Positions 54,609 to 61,850 of a stretch of DNA of 64,000 bases are shown in pieces. This DNA is from Nocardia higoensis NBRC 100133. GTDB lineage: Bacteria > Actinomycetota > Actinomycetes > Mycobacteriales > Mycobacteriaceae. The DNA lies in contig NZ_BAGA01000144.1 of assembly GCF_000308595.1 (NCBI RefSeq), positions 1 through 64,000 on the forward strand, given 5' to 3'. The first letter of the stretch is position 1. Every line of letters begins with the position of its first letter. The notes beneath the pieces are model-generated. The model did not search any database. It was not told where the DNA came from and saw nothing but the letters and a program-made list of their open reading frames with translations. The position numbers and the translations under genes were made by a program.

Positions 54609-55673
54609 TCACAACCAGCCGTTGCGGCGGAAGGCCACGAACAGGCCGCCGCAGATCACGACCATCGCCAGCAGCACCGCCGGATATCCCCAGACGTGGG
54701 TCAGCTCGGGCATGTGCTGGAAATTCATGCCGTAGACGCCGGCGATCATGGTCGGCACCGCGGCGATCGCGACCAGCGCGCTGATCTTGCGCATATCGGT
54801 GTTCTGCTGCACGGTGATCTTGGTGAGCGAGGCGTTGACCAGCGAGGACAGCGCGTCGTCGAGGTCGGTGATGCGTTCGGCCGCGTTGGTGTGGTGATCG
54901 GCGACATCACGCAGGTAATGGCGGATCTCCTTCGGCAGCCCCGAGTCCGCCTTCGCCAACGCCTGCAGGGGCGCGGCCAGCGGCAGCACCGCCCGGCGCA
55001 GCTCGACGATCTCCCGCTTGAGCTGGTAGATGGGCTCGACGGGCATCCTGGAGCGCGGGGTGAACACCTCCTCCTCCATCTCCTCGACGTCCTCCTCCAC
55101 CGCCGCGGTCACCTCCAGATAGGTGTCGACGATGTGGTCGGCGATCGCGTGCAGCACCGCGCCCGGCCCCAGTGACAGCCGTTCGGGATCGGCCTCGAGG
55201 TTCGCGCGCACCGTCTTCAACTGGGAGTGCGAGCCGTGCCGTACCGCGACCACGAAATCCGGCCCCACGAACACCAGGATCTCGCCGGTCTTCACGATCT
55301 CGCTGACGCTGCTCTTGTCGTGCTCGACGTAGGCGACCGTGCGCAGCACCACGACCATCACCTCGTCGTAGCGATCGAGCTTGGGGCGCTGACGCGCGAC
55401 CAGCGCGTCCTCCACCGCCAGCGGGTGCAGACCGAATTCCGTGGCGACGTCCCCGAGCTGCCGTTCGTCGGGTTCGTGCATCCCGATCCAGACGAACCCG
55501 CCCTCGGGCCCGCGCACCGCTTTCAACGCCTCCGCGTGGGTGAACCGGCCCGGTACCCGCCTGCCGTGCCGGTAGACCGCGCAGTCGACGATCGCTCGCG
55601 CGGTGGGAACGGGGATCCGGTTCACCCTCGCCCGCTGCCGCGCCCCCGCCTCCCGGCCGTCCTGATTGGTCAC
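54609..55673 (-). CDS. corA: CorA-type magnesium/cobalt channel
   Basis: A 354-residue protein with a large cytoplasmic alpha/beta-helical domain and two C-terminal membrane helices. The diagnostic GMN motif is at 315-317 (VYGMNFQ), followed by MPEL and the last helix. GTG 55673 is the start. In M. tuberculosis corA (Rv1239c) follows lpqY-sugABC; here it lies between sugC and lpqY-sugAB, which indicates a rearranged but related neighbourhood. A C-terminal basic tail (FRRNGWL) is normal for the family. Confidence 0.95.
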   Translation of the reverse strand: MTNQDGREAGARQRARVNRIPVPTARAIVDCAVYRHGRRVPGRFTHAEALKAVRGPEGGFVWIGMHEPDERQLGDVATEFGLHPLAVEDALVARQRPKLDRYDEVMVVVLRTVAYVEHDKSSVSEIVKTGEILVFVGPDFVVAVRHGSHSQLKTVRANLEADPERLSLGPGAVLHAIADHIVDTYLEVTAAVEEDVEEMEEEVFTPRSRMPVEPIYQLKREIVELRRAVLPLAAPLQALAKADSGLPKEIRHYLRDVADHHTNAAERITDLDDALSSLVNASLTKITVQQNTDMRKISALVAIAAVPTMIAGVYGMNFQHMPELTHVWGYPAVLLAMVVICGGLFVAFRRNGWL

Positions 55674-55871
55674 GGCCGCAGCCTAGCCCCCCGTACCGCA
55701 CCCCGACCGCAGACCGGTTCCCGGCAATCAGGGCTGAGCCGAACCGGGAGGGCTACCTCGGGCCTGCGGAACCGGCTCGCGACCGCCCCGCGCCCCCCTC
55801 GATCCCCTGTCGGCGGACACGACGCGTAGCACCATCGGCACAGCGCCGACCCCGCGACCTATCGTGGCGGG

Positions 55872-56852
55872 ATGAGCCTGCCCGTCGAGCCCCTCGTCTA
55901 CGCGATCCCGATGCGCACCCGATTTCGCGGCATCACCGTGCGGGAGGGGATGGTGATTCCCGGCGCGCGGGGCTGGGGCGACTTCTGCGCGTTCCCCGAG
56001 TACGACGACAGGGAGGCGGCCGGCTGGCTGGCCACGGCGCTGGAGCAGGCCGAGAGGGGCTGGCCGGAGCCGGTGCGCGAGTGGATCCCGGTGAACTGCA
56101 TCGTGCCCGCCGTCGACACGGAGCGGGCGCGTCGGATGGTGCTCGACTCCGGCTGCCGGACGGCGAAGGTGAAGGTGGCCGATCACCCGGAGTCGCTGCG
56201 CGAGGATCTGGAGCGGGTGGCGGCGGTACGGGAGGCGCTCGGGCCCGACGGGGCCGTGCGCGTTGACGCGAACGCGGTGTGGGATGTGGACACCGCTGTC
56301 GCGCACATCACCGAAATCGACCGGGTGGCAGGCGGTTTGCAGTATGTCGAGCAGCCCTGCCGGACGATCGAGGAGCTGGCCGCGGTGCGCAGGAAGATCG
56401 ATGTGCCGATCGCGGCCGATGAGTCGATCCGACGGGCGGAGGACCCGATGCGGGCGGCGGTCGCGGAGGCCGCCGACATCGCGGTGATCAAGTGCACACC
56501 GCTGGGCGGGGTGCGGCGGGCACTGCGGGTGGCCGAAGCCGCCGGGCTGCCGGTGGTGGTGTCCTCGGCGCTGGAGACCAGCGTCGGGCTGGGGGCGCAG
56601 CTGGCGCTCGCGGGAGCGTTGCCGCAGCTCGACTTCGCGTGCGGACTGGGAACGGCCGCGCTGTTCGAGGGTGATCTGGTGACCGAGCCGCTGCTCCCGG
56701 TCGACGGTTATCTGCCGGTCCCCCTGCGCCCGCGCGATCCCGACCCGGCCCTGCTGGAGCGGTATCGCCATCCCGACCCCGCACGGGTCGCGTGGTGGCA
56801 GGACAGATATCGGCGGGTCCGGGCGCTGGTCGACGCGCGAGGGGACCACTAG
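55872..56852 (+). CDS. menC: o-Succinylbenzoate synthase
   Basis: A 326-residue enolase-superfamily enzyme of menaquinone synthesis. Catalytic residues are visible: K99/K101 in TAKVKVADHP, metal ligands D132 (RVDANAVWDV), E160 (VEQPC) and D183 (IAADESI), and K207 in VIKCTPLGG. It dehydrates SHCHC to o-succinylbenzoate. ATG 55872 is the start. The final ~40 residues of Arg/Pro-rich sequence are normal in actinobacteria. The stop overlaps the convergent TIGR04338 gene by 4 bp. No other men gene is adjacent. Confidence 0.93.
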   Translation: MSLPVEPLVYAIPMRTRFRGITVREGMVIPGARGWGDFCAFPEYDDREAAGWLATALEQAERGWPEPVREWIPVNCIVPAVDTERARRMVLDSGCRTAKVKVADHPESLREDLERVAAVREALGPDGAVRVDANAVWDVDTAVAHITEIDRVAGGLQYVEQPCRTIEELAAVRRKIDVPIAADESIRRAEDPMRAAVAEAADIAVIKCTPLGGVRRALRVAEAAGLPVVVSSALETSVGLGAQLALAGALPQLDFACGLGTAALFEGDLVTEPLLPVDGYLPVPLRPRDPDPALLERYRHPDPARVAWWQDRYRRVRALVDARGDH

Positions 56853-57379
56853 CCGATGCGCACCCCGCATCCCGACATGGTCGCGCGCAGCAGCAGGGCG
56901 GCTTCGGGGCCGATGATGCCGTCGACCAGTTCGAGGTAGCGAGAACAGAATTCGGGTCCGTGCGCAGGCGAGGAGTCCACCTCCGGGGCGAGGTGGTGGG
57001 CCAGCTCGTGCAGGACGACCAATTCGCGCAATGCCCAGGCCGTGCCGCCGGCGTGCAGGGGTACGGCGAGCTCCGCGCCCGCCGGGTCGTAGTGCGCGGC
57101 AGCGGTTCCCGCCCTGGCGCGCACGCGGACCGGAGCCTCGGCGCGAGCCCATCGGGCACGAACCCAGTTCAGGGCCAGCACCCGATCGGCGTAGGTCTGT
57201 ACCGAGTCGACGGAGGCGAAACGGCGCTCGATCGGCAGGGTCAGCCGCGAACCGTGGAATTCGACGGTTCGGTGGCCGGATTCGTCGGCCCGGTCGAACA
57301 GTCCGCGCACCAACTGTTCGGCGTCGTAGACCTTGGCGCGCTGGATGTCACGTGCGGACACGATGTCGCGCACCATCAT
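56849..57379 (-). CDS. TIGR04338 family putative metallohydrolase
   Basis: A 176-residue protein with a zinc metalloprotease-like HELAHH motif (LVVLHELAHHLAP) followed by a third ligand region (HGPEFCSRYLELV). The N-terminal part (ARDIQRAKVYDAEQLVRGLFD) is typical of the TIGR04338 family, found almost only in mycolic-acid bacteria and regularly beside a DUF2786 gene, as here (42 bp upstream). Function unknown. The two initial Met codons at 57379 and 57376 are both possible starts. Confidence 0.9.
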   Translation of the reverse strand: MMVRDIVSARDIQRAKVYDAEQLVRGLFDRADESGHRTVEFHGSRLTLPIERRFASVDSVQTYADRVLALNWVRARWARAEAPVRVRARAGTAAAHYDPAGAELAVPLHAGGTAWALRELVVLHELAHHLAPEVDSSPAHGPEFCSRYLELVDGIIGPEAALLLRATMSGCGVRIG

Positions 57380-57421
57380 CTCGCCGTCCGTGCGCTGATC
57401 CGGCGCGGGACACCGCCGCCG

Positions 57422-58288
57422 TCATTCGCGCGCACCGCGTCCCGGCGCCAATTCGCCCCTGGCGGCGCCCAATTCCGGGGACAGCCCCAGGCGCGCGGCC
57501 CGGCCTGCCCGGTCACCGGCCCGCCGGGCGGCGGCGGAATGCCCGGTCGAGGCCTGTGGACCACGCCAGGTGCCGCGCGCCTCGGAGGTGCTGGTGTAGA
57601 AGTCGACCAGCTCGATCTCCTTGTTCCGCAGAGCGAGTGCGGTACCGCTGGCCACGCTGCACCCCGCGGCGGCATCGGCTTCGACGGCTTCGGCTTCGAC
57701 CGAGGACTTCACCTCGGCCAAGCGGCGTCCGATCCGTTCGGCGAAGGCCATCTGGAAGTTCAGGCGCGCGGTCACCGCGGCGGCGGGGGTGCGGACCCGG
57801 CGGCGCACGACCGCGCCGCCGCGGCGCTCGGTGACGATCCTGTCCACCGTCGCCTCCCGGTAGGCGCCGGACTTGATGTAGTGGTCACCGGCTCGCACCA
57901 TCTGCACCAGCAGGCTCGCGTAGAGGGCTTCGCACAGGTCGATGTCGGCGGCGAAACCGTAGGCGTAGACCTGGGTGGAGGTGCGGGCGACATCGCAGCG
58001 CACGTCGTTGGCGTGCGCGATGGCGACGAACAGCTGCACGTAGGTGCGCAGCCCTTTGCGGCCGGGTTCGCCGATCGGGATGATCCGCTGCACCGGGGTC
58101 ACCTTGCGTTCCCGGCCCGCGACGTGCGCGCGGGCCACCGCGAGATCGATGGACGAGCGGGTCGCCAGGCGCTGCGCGGCGGCCAGGAAAGCCTCGGCCT
58201 CGTGCTCGTTGTCGGTGGCCTCGGCCTTGCGCAGCAACCCGCCGATGCGGGTCAGCATCCGCTCGGGAACCTGGTTCGGCGCACTCAT
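57422..58288 (-). CDS. DUF2786 domain protein
   Basis: A 288-residue soluble protein. DUF2786 is recognised in the first 45 residues (RIGGLLRKAEATDNEHEAEAFLAAAQRLATRSSIDLAVARA). A larger mixed domain follows, with VQLFVAIAHANDVRCDVAR and LNFQMAFAERIGRRLAEV. The C-terminal 60 residues are Arg/Gly/Ala-rich. It precedes the TIGR04338 metallohydrolase on the same strand and is presumably its operon partner. ATG 58288 starts the conserved region; the long frame upstream is not supported. Confidence 0.88.
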   Translation of the reverse strand: MSAPNQVPERMLTRIGGLLRKAEATDNEHEAEAFLAAAQRLATRSSIDLAVARAHVAGRERKVTPVQRIIPIGEPGRKGLRTYVQLFVAIAHANDVRCDVARTSTQVYAYGFAADIDLCEALYASLLVQMVRAGDHYIKSGAYREATVDRIVTERRGGAVVRRRVRTPAAAVTARLNFQMAFAERIGRRLAEVKSSVEAEAVEADAAAGCSVASGTALALRNKEIELVDFYTSTSEARGTWRGPQASTGHSAAARRAGDRAGRAARLGLSPELGAARGELAPGRGARE

Positions 58289-58457
58289 CGCACGCCAGCC
58301 TAACCCCGGGCGCCGACCGCTCCGGGTCACCCCGAATCCCGAGCATGATCGGACGCGGCGAGACCGCACCATGTATCTTGCGTGATGCACCGGCCTCGGT
58401 GTGCTGCCGCTCACGTCGTAACCCGCAGACGTCGGAAATTTTTGGAGAGTGTCCGCG

Positions 58458-59759
58458 ATGGCTTGGAAAAAGGTGTCGTCCCTACGTTCATCGGTCGTAC
58501 CGCGCGCCGCGATGGTCGCCGCGTCGGCCGCGCTGCTGACGGCCACCTTCGCCACCGCCTGCTCGAGCGACAGCGGCGGCAACCCCACCAGCGAGAACCT
58601 CGAGGGCCGTGGCCCGATCACCTACGTCGAGGGCAAGGACACCACCGAGACCGGCGTGGTCAAGCAGCTCATCGAGCGCTGGAACGCCTCGCACCCCGAC
58701 GAGCAGGTGACCTTCAAGGAGCAGTCCAACGACGCCTCCCAGCAGTACGACGACCTGGTCGAGCACATGCGCTCCCAGCAGTCGGACTACGACGTGATCG
58801 CCCTGGACGTGCCGTGGACCGCGGAGTTCGCCGCCAAGGGCTGGATCCAGCCGCTGAAGGACTCCTTCTCGATCGACACCTCCACGCTGCTGTCCCCCAC
58901 CGTGGCCAGCGCCACCTACAACAACACCCTCTACGCCGCGCCGCGCAACACCAACGGCGGGCTGCTGTTCTACCGCACCGACCTGGTGCCCGAGCCGCCC
59001 AAGACCTGGGGCGAGATGCTCGGGAAGTGCCAGATCGCCCGTGACAACGGCATCGGCTGCTACGCCGGTCAATTCGCGCCCTACGAGGGCCTGACGGTGA
59101 ACACCTCCGAGGTCATCAACGCCTTCGGCGGCACCTTCGTCGGCTCCGACGGCAAGACCGCCACCGTGGACAGCCCGCAGGCCCGCACCGGCCTGAGCAC
59201 CCTGGTAGACGCCTACAACAACGGCGACATCCCGAAGGAAGCCATCACCTTCAAGGAGCCCGAGTCGGCCAACGCCTTCACCCAGGGCAACCTGATGTTC
59301 CTGCGCGGCTGGCCGTCCACCTTCGGTGACGCGGGCGCGGAATCCTCGCTGGTGAAGGACAAGTTCGGGGTCGCCCCGCTGCCCGGCGAGAACGGGATCG
59401 GCGCCTCCACTCTGGGCGGCTACAACGCCGCGATCAGCTCGTTCTCCAAGAACAAGGCCACCGCGCTGGACTTCCTGCGCTTCCTGATCAGCGAGGACGC
59501 CCAGCACATCGTGGCCTCGGGCGCGCTGCCGTCGGTGCGCGCCTCGCTCTACGACGAGCCCGCCCTGATCGCCAAGATGCCGTACCTGCCCGCGCTCAAG
59601 GAATCCATCGCGGGCGCCGTGCCGCGGCCGGTCACCCCGTTCTACCCGGCGGTGTCCAAGGCCATCCAGGACAACGCCTATGCTGCCCTGACCGGAGCCA
59701 AGTCCGTCGACGCCGCGATCGTCGACATGCAGAAGGGCATCGAGACCGCCGGTTCGTAG
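58458..59759 (+). CDS. lpqY: Trehalose-type ABC importer substrate-binding lipoprotein (LpqY-like)
   Basis: A 433-residue extracytoplasmic binding protein with lipobox ATAC (C35) and a cluster-B sugar-binding fold: VVKQLIERWNASHPDEQVTFKE, DYDVIALDVPWTAEFAAKGWIQPL and LYAAPRNTNGGLLFYRTDLV. In mycobacteria LpqY-SugABC recycles trehalose released during mycolate transfer. ATG 58458 is preferred over GTG 58449, which would sit on the ribosome site. It is followed 47 bp later by sugA. Divergent from the DUF2786 gene. Confidence 0.92.
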   Translation: MAWKKVSSLRSSVVPRAAMVAASAALLTATFATACSSDSGGNPTSENLEGRGPITYVEGKDTTETGVVKQLIERWNASHPDEQVTFKEQSNDASQQYDDLVEHMRSQQSDYDVIALDVPWTAEFAAKGWIQPLKDSFSIDTSTLLSPTVASATYNNTLYAAPRNTNGGLLFYRTDLVPEPPKTWGEMLGKCQIARDNGIGCYAGQFAPYEGLTVNTSEVINAFGGTFVGSDGKTATVDSPQARTGLSTLVDAYNNGDIPKEAITFKEPESANAFTQGNLMFLRGWPSTFGDAGAESSLVKDKFGVAPLPGENGIGASTLGGYNAAISSFSKNKATALDFLRFLISEDAQHIVASGALPSVRASLYDEPALIAKMPYLPALKESIAGAVPRPVTPFYPAVSKAIQDNAYAALTGAKSVDAAIVDMQKGIETAGS

Positions 59760-59806
59760 GCGGTAACGCGCACCGGACCCGACCAACCCGTAGGAGAGAG
59801 ATAACG

Positions 59807-60832
59807 GTGTCGGTTCCCCCGAACGCGGCCCCACCCCTGTCGAAGGACGAATTCCTCGCGCCGAAACGCGGGTTCTTCGGCGGGCTGGGGGCCGAACTGC
59901 GCGCCTCGCGGCGGGCGTGGCTGCTGGTCACACCCGTGCTGCTGGCGCTGACCGTGGTCATCGGCTACCCGGTCGCGCGCGCGCTGTACATGTCCTTCCA
60001 GAAGGATGCCGGGCTGGACCCGAGCACCGGGATGTTCGTCGAGGGCGGCAACGCCGGCTTCGACAACTACCTGCACTGGCTGTTGCAGCAGTGCACGCTG
60101 CCGACCGGCGAGACCATCGCCTGCCCCACCGGCAACCTGGGCTCGCAGTTCTGGACCGCCATCGGCATCACGGTCTTCTTCGCGGTCGTCACCGTCACGC
60201 TGGAGGCAACCCTCGGCCTGATCATGGCGATGGTGATGAGCAAGAGCTTCACCGGCCGGGCGCTGCTGCGCGCGGCGGTGCTGATCCCGTGGGCCATCCC
60301 CACCGCGGTCACCGCGCGGCTGTGGGAGTTCATGTTCCAGTACGACGGCGTGGTCAACCGGGTGCTCGGCACCCACATCCTGTGGACCTCGGACCCGTGG
60401 GCGGCCCGGTTCGCGGTGATCGTGGCCGATGTGTGGAAGACGACGCCGTTCATGGCGCTGCTGATCCTGGCCGGACTGCAGGTCATCCCGAACGACGTGT
60501 ACGAGGCCGCCAAGGTCGACGGCGCCTCGGCCTGGCAGCGGTTCACCCAGATCACCATGCCGCTGCTCAAGCCCGCGCTGATGGTGGCGATCCTGTTCCG
60601 CACGATGGACGCGCTGCGCATGTACGACCTGCCCGCGATCCTGACGCTGAACAACCCGGACACCAGGACGGTGTCGATCCTGGTGGTCGATCAGGTCAGG
60701 CAGGGGCCCAACAGCGCAGCGGCACTGTCGACGATCACGTTCCTGCTGATATTCGCCGTGGCGTTCGTGATGGTGAAGTTCCTGGGCGCCAACGCGGTGC
60801 GGACCCAGGAAGCTCAGCGAGAGGCGCACTGA
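59807..60832 (+). CDS. sugA: Trehalose/sugar ABC importer permease SugA
   Basis: A 341-residue membrane protein with six to seven helices and the EAA coupling loop (EAAKVDGASAWQRFTQITMPLLKP). It contains a ~45-residue extracytoplasmic insert between the first helices with two Cys (QQCTLPTGETIACPTG). GTG 59807 follows AGGAGAGA. Its stop overlaps the sugB ATG (TGATG), so both subunits are coupled. Pairs with LpqY and SugB; needs an ATPase, likely SugC encoded 8 kb upstream. Confidence 0.93.
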   Translation: MSVPPNAAPPLSKDEFLAPKRGFFGGLGAELRASRRAWLLVTPVLLALTVVIGYPVARALYMSFQKDAGLDPSTGMFVEGGNAGFDNYLHWLLQQCTLPTGETIACPTGNLGSQFWTAIGITVFFAVVTVTLEATLGLIMAMVMSKSFTGRALLRAAVLIPWAIPTAVTARLWEFMFQYDGVVNRVLGTHILWTSDPWAARFAVIVADVWKTTPFMALLILAGLQVIPNDVYEAAKVDGASAWQRFTQITMPLLKPALMVAILFRTMDALRMYDLPAILTLNNPDTRTVSILVVDQVRQGPNSAAALSTITFLLIFAVAFVMVKFLGANAVRTQEAQREAH

Positions 60833-61734
60833 TGGCCACGACTACTACGAGCCTGCGGAAAGAGTCCGCACCGGAGAAGCCGAAGGTGAACCCGGTGCCG
60901 TGGACGAAGAAGATCGCGGGGCTGCGCATCTATATCGGCGCGTTGATCGTGCTGCTGTGGGGTCTGGGCCCGTTCTACTGGATGGCGGTCACCGCCTTCC
61001 GCGATCCGGCCTACACCTTCGACAACACCCCGTGGCCCACCCACGTGACGTTGGAGAACTTCCGCAACGCCTTCGACACCAGCCGCGGCAACGACTTCGG
61101 CCGGGCGATGCTCAACAGCGTGATCATCGGCTCGATCACCACGGTCATCGCGCTGGTGATCGGCGTGTTCGCGGCCTACGCGCTGGCGCGCCTGGTGTTC
61201 AAGGGCAAGTACATCGTGGCCGGGCTGATCCTGAGCGCCTCGATGTTCCCGGTCGTGGTGCTGGTGACCCCGCTGTTCCAGCTGTTCACCAGCCTCGGCT
61301 GGATCGGCCAGTACCAGGCGATGATCATCCCGAACATCTCCTTCGTGCTGCCGATGACCGTCTACATCCTGGCCTCGTTCTTCACCGAACTGCCGTGGGA
61401 ACTCGAGGAGGCCGCCCGCATCGACGGTGCGACCAAGGCGCAGGCATTCCGCCTGGTCATGCTGCCACTGGCCGCGCCCGCGGTGTTCACCACCGCGATC
61501 CTGGCGTTCATCGCCGCGGTCAACGAATACCTGCTCGCGCGGTTGCTCTCCGGTGACAAGACCGAGCCGGTGACCGTGGCGATCGCCCGCTTCTCCGGCA
61601 ACAATCCGCTGGTGCAGCCGTACGCGGCGATCATGGCGGCGGGCACCCTGGTGACGATTCCGCTGGTCATCATGGTTCTGCTCTTCCAGCGCCGGATCAT
61701 CTCCGGTCTCACCGCGGGCGGCGTCAAGAGCTGA
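60832..61734 (+). CDS. sugB: Trehalose/sugar ABC importer permease SugB
   Basis: A 300-residue permease with six helices. The EAA motif is EEAARIDGATKAQAFRLVMLPLAAP. The N-terminal ~30 residues are charged and cytoplasmic, and the first helix begins at IYIGALIVLLWG. It forms a heterodimer with SugA in the cytoplasmic membrane. It starts within the sugA stop and is the last gene of the operon, ending before a true hairpin-plus-T terminator; unlike in mycobacteria, no ATPase gene follows. Confidence 0.93.
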   Translation: MATTTTSLRKESAPEKPKVNPVPWTKKIAGLRIYIGALIVLLWGLGPFYWMAVTAFRDPAYTFDNTPWPTHVTLENFRNAFDTSRGNDFGRAMLNSVIIGSITTVIALVIGVFAAYALARLVFKGKYIVAGLILSASMFPVVVLVTPLFQLFTSLGWIGQYQAMIIPNISFVLPMTVYILASFFTELPWELEEAARIDGATKAQAFRLVMLPLAAPAVFTTAILAFIAAVNEYLLARLLSGDKTEPVTVAIARFSGNNPLVQPYAAIMAAGTLVTIPLVIMVLLFQRRIISGLTAGGVKS

Positions 61735-61776
61735 TCGAGCCATCGGTAGCTGGGTCGTTGCCGTAGCGCGGAACAT

Positions 61777-61817
61777 ATCGAGCCACCCTGTAAAGTGCAG
61801 GGTGGCTCGATCGTTTT
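61777..61817 (+). terminator. Rho-independent terminator after sugB
   Basis: ATCGAGCCACCCTG at 61777-61790 pairs perfectly with 61798-61811 around a 7-nt loop and is followed by CGTTTT. This is the only terminator in the window with a visible T-run, 43 bp after sugB. Confidence 0.9.
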
Positions 61818-61850
61818 CGTGTGGGACCGACGCTCCGAAGGGAGATGCTC